A stretch of 64,000 bases of DNA from Muribaculaceae bacterium (lineage in GTDB: Bacteria; Bacteroidota; Bacteroidia; Bacteroidales; Muribaculaceae), in contig JAGASI010000014.1 in NCBI GenBank assembly GCA_017621845.1, positions 62,001-126,000 of the forward strand, in the 5' to 3' direction. The notes under the pieces are model-generated. The model was not told the DNA's origin and made no database searches. It was given only the letters and a program-made list of their open reading frames with translations. Both the position numbers and the translations under genes were made by a program. Shown one piece after another: positions 20,250-29,722 of the stretch (positions are counted from its first letter, which is position 1; each line of letters begins with the position of its first letter).

Positions 20250-20292
20250 AAAAACAATGTACAGTCCCTAATTAAATTTTAGAGACTGTACA
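20250..20292 (-). terminator. Intrinsic terminator of the rpmB-rpmG-DUF4295 operon
   Basis: The arms TGTACAGTC (20258-20266) and GACTGTACA (20284-20292) pair, with further CTAA/TTAG pairing inside. On the minus strand they are followed by a T-rich run (TTGTTTTTTATAA). It lies 60 nt past the DUF4295 stop. Confidence 0.85.
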
Positions 20293-20351
20293 CTATATTT
20301 TAGAGGTGGTCACCATATACAAGACCACACATTAATCAAGCATTGTAATAA

Positions 20352-20501
20352 TTACTTGAGGGCGTCCTTAACGGCATCGTTAGGAACCATTTCCTCTTTA
20401 AAGGCATAAGCACCGGTTTTGGGTGACTTTACCATCTTGATAACTTTGCTGTAGGTACGGCCTTCACCTTTCTGAAGTGAGGCGACTGTTTTCTTTGCCA
20501 T
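20352..20501 (-). CDS. DUF4295 small ribosome-associated-type protein
   Basis: 49 residues read on the minus strand (MAKKTVASLQKGEGRTYSKV...). This very basic small protein follows rpmG in most Bacteroidetes and belongs to DUF4295. Function is unproven; the operon and charge suggest ribosome association. It starts 12 nt after the rpmG stop. In many relatives ftsY comes next, but here ftsY is about 24 kb away on the other strand. Confidence 0.9.
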   Translation of the reverse strand: MAKKTVASLQKGEGRTYSKVIKMVKSPKTGAYAFKEEMVPNDAVKDALK

Positions 20502-20513
20502 ATCTAAGTTTTA

Positions 20514-20702
20514 TTATTTGATTTCTTTATGTACAGTGACGCGCTTAAGGATGGGGTTGTATTTCTTAAGCTCGAGTCTTTCAGTTGTATTCTTGCGGTT
20601 TTTGGTAGTGATATAACGTGAGGTACCGGGCATGCCGCTTGCCTTATGTTCGGTGCATTCGAGGATTACCTGCACGCGATTACCTTTTGCTTTCTTTGCC
20701 AT
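20514..20702 (-). CDS. rpmG: 50S ribosomal protein L33
   Basis: 62 residues, basic, with the L33 pattern [15 protein letters not shown] and [19 protein letters not shown]. Relatives may carry zinc-ribbon cysteines (CxxC pairs); only one Cys is present here, so this is the zinc-free form. It starts 5 nt after rpmB. Confidence 0.95.
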   Translation of the reverse strand: MAKKAKGNRVQVILECTEHKASGMPGTSRYITTKNRKNTTERLELKKYNPILKRVTVHKEIK

Positions 20703-20707
20703 CTTTC

Positions 20708-20971
20708 TTAGAATCCTATGATTTTAATGTCCTTGTCTGTTAAAAAACCTTTTTCGGCAGCTTGCATCATTGCAGCGTTTAGACCGAGTTTGTTAATGGT
20801 GCGTAGACCGGCAGCCGAAATGGTGAGGCTGATCCAGATTCCCTGCTCTACCCAGTAGAACTTCTTGGTAAAGAGGTTTACGTTAAATTTACGTTTGGTG
20901 CGGCGCTTTGAGTGAGAAACATTGTTTCCCGTCATTGCCTTTTTGCCGGTGATCTGACAAATCTTTGACAT
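20708..20971 (-). CDS. rpmB: 50S ribosomal protein L28
   Basis: 87 residues with the L28 opening [19 protein letters not shown] and the [17 protein letters not shown] core. It is the first gene of the rpmB-rpmG-DUF4295 operon, preceded by a promoter-like pair at 21102-21134. Confidence 0.97.
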   Translation of the reverse strand: MSKICQITGKKAMTGNNVSHSKRRTKRKFNVNLFTKKFYWVEQGIWISLTISAAGLRTINKLGLNAAMMQAAEKGFLTDKDIKIIGF

Positions 20972-21101
20972 GGCTGTTAATGGTTTATCTTATTTCTAAC
21001 TATTTTAAACAGAGGGTCTTGTCGGTCTCCATCTCACTTCTCATATCGCCGCGAGGTGCATCATTCAACGCAGCTTTTTAGGATGTGCCACAAAACAGAG
21101 T

Positions 21102-21134
21102 GCAAAGTAACTATTTTCTTGGGACTTAACCAAA
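21102..21134 (-). promoter_or_regulatory. Probable rpmB operon promoter
   Basis: CAAAGTAA (21102-21109, seven of eight positions of the reversed -7 consensus) with CAAA at 21131-21134, 21 bp upstream on this strand. The predicted 5' UTR is about 125 nt, long enough for a leader structure, though none was recognised. Confidence 0.5.
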
Positions 21135-21218
21135 TATTTTAATTAACAATTACTCCTGCCGCGTGTTAAATTATCTTAATCCCAACCGCGGCGCTCCGTG
21201 AATTGGCTATATTTTCCC

Positions 21219-22163
21219 TTATTTTATAAGATACTGAGACGAAATGGACTGATTGTCATGAACGCGACGTATCGTGTCGGCAAACAGTCGTGCCACTGAT
21301 ATAATCGTGCATTTGGGGCACTCCTTGATATAAGGTATCGAGTTTGTAAATATCATCTCTGTGAGACCCGACTCATTGACTCGCTCGGTAGCCGGGTCTG
21401 ACATTATAGCGTGAGATGCTATGGCTCGCACGCTCTTGGCCCCGTTGGCGACCATCAAGTCCGCCGCCTTGGTGATAGTCCCGGCCGTATCCACCATATC
21501 ATCTATCAATATCACATTTTTATCTTTAACATCTCCAATAATCGTCATGTGGGCCACAACATTTGCTTTGGCGCGCTGTTTGTGACACAACACCAAGGGA
21601 ACACCCAGATACTTGGCATAGCTATTGGCTCGCTTGGCACCACCGACATCGGGTGTCGCTATCACAAGCTCATCAAGATCAAGAGATTGAATATATGGTA
21701 TAAATACCGATGACGCATACAGATGATCAACTGGCACATCAAAGAATCCTTGTATCTGATCGGCATGAAGGTCCATGGTGATGACTCGGTCAACTCCGGC
21801 TGCCGTCAACAGGTTTGATACCAATTTGGCTGCGATAGATACGCGTGGCTTATCCTTACGGTCTTGTCGTGCCCATCCAAAATATGGCATTACGGCAATT
21901 ACCGATTTGGCCGACGCGCGTTTTGCGGCATCTATCATCAATAACAACTCCATTAGATTATCACTGTTGGGAAATGTTGACTGTACAAGGTAAACCTCAC
22001 AGCCTCGTATCGATTCTTCAAACGAGACTTCAAATTCGCCGTCGGCAAAATGCAAGATGTTCATTTTACCAAGTTCAACGCCCAATTCACTACATATTTC
22101 CTTGGCCATGTAATGAGAGCGTGTTCCCGAGAAAATTTTGAAAGGTACTTGTGATGGTGACAT
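21219..22163 (-). CDS. prs: Ribose-phosphate pyrophosphokinase (PRPP synthetase)
   Basis: 314 residues. Makes PRPP from ribose 5-phosphate and ATP for nucleotide, His and Trp synthesis. Seen: the ATP-binding flexible loop region PYFGWARQDRKDKPR, the divalent-metal site VITMDLHADQIQGFF, and the PRPP-binding loop VILIDDMVDTAGT. Length is standard for class I enzymes. It lies 42 nt downstream of the GH13 gene on the same strand, so it may be cotranscribed. Confidence 0.97.
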   Translation of the reverse strand: MSPSQVPFKIFSGTRSHYMAKEICSELGVELGKMNILHFADGEFEVSFEESIRGCEVYLVQSTFPNSDNLMELLLMIDAAKRASAKSVIAVMPYFGWARQDRKDKPRVSIAAKLVSNLLTAAGVDRVITMDLHADQIQGFFDVPVDHLYASSVFIPYIQSLDLDELVIATPDVGGAKRANSYAKYLGVPLVLCHKQRAKANVVAHMTIIGDVKDKNVILIDDMVDTAGTITKAADLMVANGAKSVRAIASHAIMSDPATERVNESGLTEMIFTNSIPYIKECPKCTIISVARLFADTIRRVHDNQSISSQYLIK

Positions 22164-22205
22164 GAATTTTTTTAAATAATGGGTTAATGTATTTTATTGA
22201 AGAAT

Positions 22206-23963
22206 TTATTTTTTAAATCTATATAAGACAGCCCCATGAGGCTGGACCGACAACTCAAGTTGCACATCAGGCGCCAACGTCAGGCGACGACGCTCTCCGG
22301 TGAGCAATTCGCTCGCAAAACGCTGTCCGGGCGACATTTTCAAGCACTCAAAGGCATGGGCAGGTATATTAATTCCCACATCGGCCTTCTCTGAGTCAAA
22401 GTTGACAACAACCAGCACCACTTCTCTTTCCGATGCTCTCATATAGGCATATTGTCGATGGGGATTGAAATGCTGATTTTCATAATTGACATACATCAGG
22501 TCAAAAAACGAGCCCTCGCGTATGGCCTCCTCGTTATTACACAAGGCCAACACACGCCGGTACATATCCCTGAGCTGGGTTTCCTGACTCGTCAATTGCC
22601 CGTCACATACACCCTTATTAAGCATCCGGCGTATCTTTTCAACACTCCAGTAGTCAAATATCGTGGTGCGCCCGTCTCGTCCACTGAAGCCCTCGGCATC
22701 AAGAGCCGGCTCGCCTACCTCCTGACCCATATATACCATCATGGCTCCGGTATTCATCGTACAGCTTACCACAAGAGCCGGCAATACCGTGTCGGCACGA
22801 CCTGCAAATTGAGGCGAGGCATAACGTTGTTCGTCATGATTTTCCAAAAAATGGAGCATACGGCCCGAGACGCCTTCAACCGTCTGCCAACATGAGGTGA
22901 GCGTCGCAGCCGAGACATTAGCCGTAACGACTCCTCTCAACGTATCATACAGGTTTACCTTATCATAGAGATAGTCAAAGCATCCATAGTCAAGATAGGG
23001 CCGGTACAAGGCCACATCATATATCTCGGCGATAAATATAATCTCGGGATTGACAGCCTTGACCTGTGGTATGGCCCAGTGCCAAAACTCAACCGGCACC
23101 ATGTGCACCATGTCACATCTGAAACCATCCACTCCCCTGGATGCCCAATACCTCAGTATATGAAGCATCTTATGCCATACAGGCGGTATCGGGTCAAAAT
23201 GCTTGCTCCCGTTCCACGGATCAACACCATAGTTGAGCTTCACCGTGTCATACCAATCATTTACACCGGGAAACGCCGTATAACAGTCATTACCCGAAGC
23301 TTTGGCCGGAAATTCAATATATGCCTCTTCGCCTCGTCCAAGATTTACCTGTGGGGCAAACTGCTGACGTGTGATATAATAAAAATCATTGGCGGGACTG
23401 AAAAACATTCCCGTATCATCGTCTGCGCCAAAATCGGCAGGTTCACCTAACGGACGCACATCCGACCGATATTGACGAGCCACGTGATTGGGCACAAAGT
23501 CTATGATTACCTTAAGCCCGGCATCATGGGTGCGCTCGACAAGACTATCAAATTCCTTGAGACGCTCAGTGACATTTACCGACAAGTCAGGATCTATATC
23601 ATAATAGTCGGTAATAGCATAAGGACTCCCGGCACGTCCCTTTATAACATATGGATTATCACGAGGTATTCCATATCGGGTATAATCAGCATCATGGCTA
23701 TGCTCGATTACACCGGTATACCACACATGGGTCACCCCAAGCTCTCTTATCATCGCCAGGACATTCCCATTGATATCATTGAGCTTACCCGAGCCATTAA
23801 CAGTTATCGGGGCACCGGGACGCGGACTTTCACAATAATTGGTATACAGCCTCGGTAACATCTGGTAGATGACCGGGCGGGTCTTGACCGCCTCGACTGC
23901 CGAGCCGCGACGCGCACTGCTCCTTCCCGACTTATTCTTGGTGTTATCTTTTAATGTAGCCAC
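22206..23963 (-). CDS. GH13 alpha-amylase-family glycosidase
   Basis: 585 residues without a clear signal peptide, so probably cytoplasmic. It has the GH13 barrel with the nucleophile Asp in GFRCDMVHMVP, acid/base Glu in IIFIAEIYD and the third Asp in FLENHDEQR. Other landmarks are VIIDFVPNHVARQY and a C-terminal beta domain. It should cut or rearrange alpha-1,4 glucans; the exact activity is open. The start is GTG at 23963, sharing one base with the TAG stop of the patatin gene. This fits the glycogen enzymes at 37.8-42.2 kb. Confidence 0.88.
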   Translation of the reverse strand: MATLKDNTKNKSGRSSARRGSAVEAVKTRPVIYQMLPRLYTNYCESPRPGAPITVNGSGKLNDINGNVLAMIRELGVTHVWYTGVIEHSHDADYTRYGIPRDNPYVIKGRAGSPYAITDYYDIDPDLSVNVTERLKEFDSLVERTHDAGLKVIIDFVPNHVARQYRSDVRPLGEPADFGADDDTGMFFSPANDFYYITRQQFAPQVNLGRGEEAYIEFPAKASGNDCYTAFPGVNDWYDTVKLNYGVDPWNGSKHFDPIPPVWHKMLHILRYWASRGVDGFRCDMVHMVPVEFWHWAIPQVKAVNPEIIFIAEIYDVALYRPYLDYGCFDYLYDKVNLYDTLRGVVTANVSAATLTSCWQTVEGVSGRMLHFLENHDEQRYASPQFAGRADTVLPALVVSCTMNTGAMMVYMGQEVGEPALDAEGFSGRDGRTTIFDYWSVEKIRRMLNKGVCDGQLTSQETQLRDMYRRVLALCNNEEAIREGSFFDLMYVNYENQHFNPHRQYAYMRASEREVVLVVVNFDSEKADVGINIPAHAFECLKMSPGQRFASELLTGERRRLTLAPDVQLELSVQPHGAVLYRFKK

Positions 23964-24760
23964 TATACTATAATATTATTAAGCCACAACCCGGCATCCT
24001 GCAATGCCAGCTTCATGGCTTCATATCCATTAATATATATTTGTTTGATATTCTTCAGCCCAAATGTAGAAAAGGCCTCCAATCCCGGCACCTCAACCCT
24101 GATATCACACAGCTCCATATCTCCTGGAACCGAAGCCTTGGACATCAACTGATAAGACCTTAAAGCGACATCCGACAGACGCGGACGTTTACCAAGGCCC
24201 TTGACAGGACTGACATTCACGCCTATAAGACGCTCACACCTTCCGGCAAGTATCCACGAAGGCATATTATGCAACACCCCACCATCAACATACAAGTCCC
24301 CATCAATCTCGACAGGCCTGAAAATGATAGGAATTGAACAGGATGCCAACATAACATCGGCCAACTCGCCGGTGTGAAATTCACATGCCTGCCCCGTTGT
24401 CAGATTGGTCACACCGATATATGTATCGACACTCAATTCCTCAAATGTCTTCACCGGAGCGATTGCACCCATCACATAACGCTTAAATTTAGCCGGATTA
24501 AACAACCCCGGCGACCCTAACGACAATCGCGTGAAATCACTGAACCGATGGGCTTGCCCGCTGAAAGCCTCCACAATCTGTTCAGGACCCATACCCGCGC
24601 CATACATGACAGCGACGACAGCCCCGGCGCTGACACCGGCCAGCACATCAGGCTTGATATTGGCCTCGGCCAACGCCTTCAACGCCCCGGCATGAGCAAA
24701 ACCACGTGCACCGCCCCCACTGAGGGCTATTCCGAGCCTATATTGCTTTTGTCCTTGCAT
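23963..24760 (-). CDS. Patatin-like phospholipase
   Basis: 265 residues. A Ser-Asp dyad lipid acyl hydrolase with the oxyanion motif SGGGARGFAHAG, nucleophile GVSAGAVVAV (GxSxG) and DGGVLHNMP (DG[G/A]). No membrane segment or signal is visible, placing it in the cytoplasm like bacterial RssA/YlbK-type proteins. It is first in a patatin-GH13-prs run, with a good promoter 19 nt upstream. Confidence 0.9.
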   Translation of the reverse strand: MQGQKQYRLGIALSGGGARGFAHAGALKALAEANIKPDVLAGVSAGAVVAVMYGAGMGPEQIVEAFSGQAHRFSDFTRLSLGSPGLFNPAKFKRYVMGAIAPVKTFEELSVDTYIGVTNLTTGQACEFHTGELADVMLASCSIPIIFRPVEIDGDLYVDGGVLHNMPSWILAGRCERLIGVNVSPVKGLGKRPRLSDVALRSYQLMSKASVPGDMELCDIRVEVPGLEAFSTFGLKNIKQIYINGYEAMKLALQDAGLWLNNIIV

Positions 24761-24778
24761 GTTGGTTGTTTTACGCTA

Positions 24779-24808
24779 CAAAATTAACAATAATGTTTGA
24801 CTCCACAA
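24779..24808 (-). promoter_or_regulatory. Promoter of the patatin gene
   Basis: CAAAATTA (24779-24786) is a full match to the reversed TAnnTTTG, with CAA at 24806-24808, 19 bp upstream on this strand. It fits the Bacteroidetes sigma-A pattern. Confidence 0.65.
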
Positions 24809-24942
24809 TCCCCCACCCCGGTTTTTTACAACCACCCACCCCCACCCTCATCAAGAGCTTGTTAAAAAACCCATCCCCATCAATCCTAATACAACCTCCC
24901 GCCTCCCCCCGCGAAAAGCATTTGTTAAAAACCCATAAATAA

Positions 24943-24973
24943 TTTGTATTATCATAAAAAAGTGTTACATTTG
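24943..24973 (+). promoter_or_regulatory. Promoter reading into the Rhs locus
   Basis: TTTG (24943-24946), then 19 bp, then TACATTTG (24966-24973): a complete Bacteroidetes promoter. It would give a leader of about 215 nt before the ATG at 25198. Confidence 0.65.
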
Positions 24974-25197
24974 ACAAACATCCAATTACACCCAACGCTT
25001 AAGGAGTTTGTGGCGCACATTCACCACCTGAATAAAACTTACATTAATATAGAAATTTGTGGCTTATTTGACTTCAATTATTTGATTTATAGAAGTTTCA
25101 TCTATGCCAATACACCTTAATCAGTACCATTTAACAATTATCAGCAAGGTTAAATCATCTCAATATCCATCTTAAAATTGAGTCTCGTTATCATATC

Positions 25198-25394
25198 ATG
25201 AAAAAAACGTATACAACATTTTTAACAGCCATATTTATAAGCATATTGCGTTGTGGAATCATTCCCACAGGATGCTATGCTATTAAATATAATTCGGCTC
25301 CACGGGACTACTCGATTGTGCCTCCGGCGCCTCAAGTGGCGGCACTGATGGAGTTTAAAGATTATCCGGTGGACTATTTCAGGGGAACGCCTCA
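25198..25394 (+). repeat. Export-leader module, copy 1
   Basis: The first ~65 codons of the SpvB-like gene, through YFRGTP. Diverged copies start the orphan cassettes at 35397 and 37212. The copies stop matching right after GTP, where this gene continues into its SpvB-like domain and the others continue into the Rhs core. Confidence 0.8.
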
Positions 25395-28300
25395 GATTAA
25401 TTTTCCATTGTATGTCCTTAAGGTTGGCCAAATTGAAGTCCCGATTACTCTTTCCTATCATGGTGGTGGCATAAAAGTCGGGCAACCAATAGGCAATGTC
25501 GGCTTAGGATGGTCTGTTTCCTGTGGCGCTTCAATATCTCGCACTGTATACGGAGCACCGGATGAAGCCTATCAATATGAAAATTTACATGGCTTATGGC
25601 GCCTTGATGATGATGAAAAAAATTTCAGACGTCAATTAATCACTAAGGTCGCGGACTATGACCCCACAGATGTAGCCAAGTATAAGATTAACCGTAGTTG
25701 GCAATCGACTCTTGGCAGGAGATACTATGAAGGGCTTACTGACGTTGCCAATGATTTATATAGCCTTTATGGTCAAGGCCTATCGGCAACATTTGCACTT
25801 CCTTCCCAGGGAAATTGTATTGTTTCTTCCGAAACTCCTTTAAGGATTGAGACAAATTCTCATTTTAATTCAAACATTCATGGTAGCTATAGCCCCTGGG
25901 CTTTCATAGTATCAACCAATGATGGTTTAACATATCAATTCTGCACTCAAGAAGGCACCAAATATGTTTATAAGCATGGGAACCCCGAACTTACCCAAAT
26001 GGAAGACAGTTTATATTATGCCTCAACTTGGTATCTGAATAATATTACCGACTTATGCGGAAACACAGTGTCATTTGATTATTCTCCCAATGTGACGAAC
26101 GTCAGAAAAAGCATAGGGCACAGTGTCGCATATGGTTATTCCAATCATGATTTAGCTGAAAGATCCCCCATAGATGTTTCCAGTTGCTCTTCTATAGAAT
26201 ATAAAGCAAAAACATTATCTCAAATAGAGGGTAACGACATAACAATTGTTTTCAGTTATTATCCGGCATTAAACACCGGTGAGAGACTTATTAAAAGTAT
26301 AATTATTAATACTCCTGACGCTGACGAAAGAAAAATACAGTTTAGCTATCGTGGCGGATACCTCTCGGAAGTCATTGACCAAGGTGAAGTCATATATCGA
26401 TTTTCTTATCATGCAAGCGACGGTGGATCGTCCTCATTGGGTAACGGGAAAGACTTCGGAGGATATTATAATGGTGGGGATGATGTAACTAATATTCCAT
26501 ACGTTATCTTTAGCAGTGGAACAGTTGGATTTGGTGCTGACCGAGATATTGACCCTGCCTATTCGTCTAAAGAATCTCTGAAACGTATTGAATATGCTAC
26601 TGGTGGATTTACTGAATTTGAGTGGGAAAGTAATACATTCAGTCATATAAATGAAATTCCTTTCTATGGAAAGATTAATGACACCAAGGTGACTAAAATT
26701 GAGACCGACACACTACGAGGAACCGACGAAATACCTTATAGGAAGCTTTTTATCAAAAACTGGCGTCTTAACAAGGGTCAAACGGCTCAACTTGACTTAA
26801 CCCATTACTTTGATATGAACCCTGACATCCTTTTGATGTCCGAATATGAACACAGTCATCAAACAGATCACTATTCTGAGACTATTCCTTATAACTATCC
26901 CCGCGTTATTATACGGGAACAGTCAACAGGTAAGATTGTTGACGTATATTTTATTGACAAAGAAACCGTCGAGCCCGGTGGCATTAAGACGGCAACAGAC
27001 CTCCATCTCTCCCCCGGCGTATACGATATCGAGTTGAAGGACCCTAAAAAAGTCGCCGGTGCCGAATATCATATGGATTTGAATTTTAGATACTATGGGT
27101 ATGGCGTTGGGAATGTCTATCTACGTAAAATATCTACTGACAACAATGAACCGCGAGGCCACGAAAATTGGTGTGGAGTACGTATCAAACGAATTATTTC
27201 TTGTGCCGGAACCAATGAAAATGACACTTTAAGAAAAGATTTTTATTATAATCGCTCGGGAAATCCAACGGAGTCTTCCGGCACTGTACAGATGCTACCT
27301 AAATATGATTGGATGTATTATAAAATGTTCCCTTGTGCTGATGTCCCCGGTTATGAAGGCAGTGAAATTTATTGCGTAGGAGCTTCTGCTTTCCCCCAAA
27401 CCCCATTTGGCGCCCTATCCACTATTGAATATCCTGTCGTTTCAACTTGCATGGGGAGGAAAGAACGTTTAGATTCTGAAAGTTATATTCATAATTTATG
27501 GAATACATACTATTATTCAAGTTCTCGAGACAACTCTATCAATGACATCAATCGTTCTGACTTTAAAGAGTATCAGCCAATAGGCGCTCGCATATACACT
27601 TCAATGGCTCATCGCCGTGGCAATCTACTGAAAAAGATAAGCAATCTATCCGGTACTCTCCAATCCGAATATGCCTATAACATTTATCAAGATGACAATT
27701 TGGTTACTCTTACTACTGACGCATTTACAGTCTGTGACTTAAGAAATGCTCTCGGGCTTAATGCATATGGTGGATACGATTATAGCATAGGGCGTTATCA
27801 TATCATTCCTTATAATAAAACTATACGCTATGAACGTACGACTAAACATAATGGTGCTGACTCTTATAAACGTTACGATTACTTCTATAACCAATATACC
27901 TCCAACCTTGACTGGAACCTGCCTAAATCGGTAACGGTAAGCGACTCGGAACATGGAGAGACCAAAACTTTCTACACCTACACACGAGGTGAAAAAAATT
28001 TTCTCCCCTTGCCGGAAACCGAAATAACCCTCAGAGGTGACAAAATATTATCTGCAACTCGCACCGAATATAACGTAGCATCTCTACCCATACGAAAGTA
28101 TACTCTTTCAGCCCGGGTCGACACTAATTTTGTACTGTCCCAAAGCCAACAGACTACACCTTCTCAAATCAACTCATTGAATTATTTAACATACGAATAC
28201 CGTTACAATAGCCGTGGAAACCTCATTCAAATATCTTATAGGGGACAGCCATTAGCCTCTTATATATGGGGTTATAATGGTTTATATCCTATTATCGAGG

Positions 28301-28656
28301 CATCGGCTGTTGATTATGAAACCCTGGTGAATACCGCGGCTCTGTCGGGCACCTCTCAGGCTCAAATAGAGGGTTTGACAATAACCACCGATAGCAAGGT
28401 CTCGGCTTTGGCTCAAAGTCTCAGAGATAAATTACCCCATAGTAACATTACCGCAATAAGTTATCATTGGTTACTGGGATTAGCTAAGTTTTATACGCCG
28501 AGAAACGATAAATCTTCCTTCTCTTACGACCCAAGAGGACGACTGGTGGAAGTTCGTGATTTCAACAACTACCTAATTAATAAATATAGCTACCACTATG
28601 AGAATACCATTGATGTTGAAAATGAAAATAATGGTGATGAAAATGAAGATGAGTAA
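25198..28656 (+). CDS. Exported SpvB/TcB-like Rhs-family protein (first gene of the locus)
   Basis: 1152 residues. An N-terminal signal peptide (to about CYA, residue 28) is followed by a leader region with SAPRDYSIVPPAPQ. Residues about 62-125 (INFPLYVL, PITLSYHGGG, VGLGWSVSCGASISR) follow the plan of SpvB/TcB N-termini (prolonged PLSLSYNSG...GIGWSLS...ISR). The C-terminus carries degenerate RHS/YD repeats (YEYRYNSRGNLIQISY, SFSYDPRGRLVEVRDF). No toxin tip is present. It overlaps the next gene by 8 nt. Inference: one shell component of a Tc/Rhs-like cocoon working with the Rhs protein at 29719. It is more AT-rich than the housekeeping genes. Confidence 0.7.
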   Translation: MKKTYTTFLTAIFISILRCGIIPTGCYAIKYNSAPRDYSIVPPAPQVAALMEFKDYPVDYFRGTPQINFPLYVLKVGQIEVPITLSYHGGGIKVGQPIGNVGLGWSVSCGASISRTVYGAPDEAYQYENLHGLWRLDDDEKNFRRQLITKVADYDPTDVAKYKINRSWQSTLGRRYYEGLTDVANDLYSLYGQGLSATFALPSQGNCIVSSETPLRIETNSHFNSNIHGSYSPWAFIVSTNDGLTYQFCTQEGTKYVYKHGNPELTQMEDSLYYASTWYLNNITDLCGNTVSFDYSPNVTNVRKSIGHSVAYGYSNHDLAERSPIDVSSCSSIEYKAKTLSQIEGNDITIVFSYYPALNTGERLIKSIIINTPDADERKIQFSYRGGYLSEVIDQGEVIYRFSYHASDGGSSSLGNGKDFGGYYNGGDDVTNIPYVIFSSGTVGFGADRDIDPAYSSKESLKRIEYATGGFTEFEWESNTFSHINEIPFYGKINDTKVTKIETDTLRGTDEIPYRKLFIKNWRLNKGQTAQLDLTHYFDMNPDILLMSEYEHSHQTDHYSETIPYNYPRVIIREQSTGKIVDVYFIDKETVEPGGIKTATDLHLSPGVYDIELKDPKKVAGAEYHMDLNFRYYGYGVGNVYLRKISTDNNEPRGHENWCGVRIKRIISCAGTNENDTLRKDFYYNRSGNPTESSGTVQMLPKYDWMYYKMFPCADVPGYEGSEIYCVGASAFPQTPFGALSTIEYPVVSTCMGRKERLDSESYIHNLWNTYYYSSSRDNSINDINRSDFKEYQPIGARIYTSMAHRRGNLLKKISNLSGTLQSEYAYNIYQDDNLVTLTTDAFTVCDLRNALGLNAYGGYDYSIGRYHIIPYNKTIRYERTTKHNGADSYKRYDYFYNQYTSNLDWNLPKSVTVSDSEHGETKTFYTYTRGEKNFLPLPETEITLRGDKILSATRTEYNVASLPIRKYTLSARVDTNFVLSQSQQTTPSQINSLNYLTYEYRYNSRGNLIQISYRGQPLASYIWGYNGLYPIIEASAVDYETLVNTAALSGTSQAQIEGLTITTDSKVSALAQSLRDKLPHSNITAISYHWLLGLAKFYTPRNDKSSFSYDPRGRLVEVRDFNNYLINKYSYHYENTIDVENENNGDENEDE

Positions 28657-29722
28657 TAAATTATTGTTTTTTTTATCACTTGTATTTTCATTAAGAGCTC
28701 TTGCCATATCTCCCGAATTGACTTATCCTCGTATCGGAGACAAAGTAACTATCTTGAAATTACAGTCCGGGCCGGCATGGACCGACTCGTTGTGCATGTG
28801 TCCCAACCTTACCAATGTTCCCATCTATGCTCGTGAGCCGATGAAGGTATGGGCTCCTTCTCGTAATGATTCCTCCGCTTATTGTCTTATTGCCAAAGGT
28901 CGCGAATCTATCAGACTCGCCGTAATCTCTGACACATTATATCAACTCGACCGTATTGTGCCGGGGCGCTCGTTGTTTTATATGACAATGCCAGCCTATG
29001 GATTTATTAATGACGATAATCTCTCTTTGCCGATTAAAGCATCGGGTATTACTGAGAATATCGGAAAGTACACCATGGAAGGCACTTGGTCTTTTTCCAA
29101 AGCTAAAAGCCTCTCATTAGTAACATTTGACGGTGACAGCATTGATGACATTGAATGTATAACGACTGATATCAATGAAAAACTTGTTTATATAAACAAT
29201 GATTCTACAATGTATCAAGGTGTTATTAAACGATGGTATGCTCCCGGATACCGATACCCGCTGTTATCTCATGAAAAAGGAGTATTATTATCTATGACAG
29301 GGGACACTCTTGACTATATATCAAGTTGGTATGCGATTGACCCTTCAGAAATTATAGCTGAGGTTGAGAATGACTACATCAATGAACTCATAAGAAACAG
29401 ATATGCAATTGCTCGTCAATATGTAAATTCCAATCCGAGTGACAATAAAGAACATTCAAAGCATGAGCGTTCAGACAATAACATTGTCTATTATGACATA
29501 GCAAACAATAAAATTGTAATCAATCCATCATCATTTTCTGACAATGACGCCAATCGTGCATATATCTTATGTGATATCTCGGGGATAGTATATGCCTACG
29601 GTAATACACCCTCTGAGGGATCCGCTATATCTACTTCGGGATTAAATCCCGGAACTTATCTATTATATATTTCCACAGCCAATGAGGCCATTGTCTATAA
29701 ATTTAGTATATTTGCGCCATGA
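28649..29722 (+). CDS. Exported protein with T9SS-like C-terminal tail, middle gene of Rhs operon
   Basis: 357 residues from ATG 28649, chosen because it begins a signal peptide (KLLFFLSLVFSLRALA). The longer frame from 28598 lies inside the upstream gene. The central part is not recognised. The last ~75 residues have the pattern of a type A T9SS sorting domain (IVYYDIANNKIVI, AYILCDISGIVYAYG, LNPGTYLLYIS). It is embedded between the two Rhs genes with an 8-nt overlap before and an ATGA overlap after, so it is surely part of the same system. Possible roles are an adaptor, a third shell part or a surface anchor. Confidence 0.6.
   Translation: MSNKLLFFLSLVFSLRALAISPELTYPRIGDKVTILKLQSGPAWTDSLCMCPNLTNVPIYAREPMKVWAPSRNDSSAYCLIAKGRESIRLAVISDTLYQLDRIVPGRSLFYMTMPAYGFINDDNLSLPIKASGITENIGKYTMEGTWSFSKAKSLSLVTFDGDSIDDIECITTDINEKLVYINNDSTMYQGVIKRWYAPGYRYPLLSHEKGVLLSMTGDTLDYISSWYAIDPSEIIAEVENDYINELIRNRYAIARQYVNSNPSDNKEHSKHERSDNNIVYYDIANNKIVINPSSFSDNDANRAYILCDISGIVYAYGNTPSEGSAISTSGLNPGTYLLYISTANEAIVYKFSIFAP

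Larger units (their letters stand above)
24761..25197. other. Divergent intergenic region patatin / Rhs locus
   Basis: 437 bp with opposing promoters: one for the patatin gene (24779-24808) and one reading toward the Rhs locus (24943-24973). Two near-copies of TTGTTAAAAA(A)CCCAT occur at 24859-24874 and 24922-24936. Nothing coding is supported. Confidence 0.6.

Noticed and set aside
24858..24936. Two TTGTTAAAAA(A)CCCAT repeats taken as DnaA boxes or an origin
   Set aside because: They do not match the DnaA-box consensus and no origin-associated genes are nearby.
25240..25290. Lipoprotein signal (TGC/AGC) in the Rhs leaders
   Set aside because: The conserved Gly-Cys is suggestive, but the -3 position is Pro; an ordinary signal peptidase site after CYA is as likely, so lipidation is not claimed.
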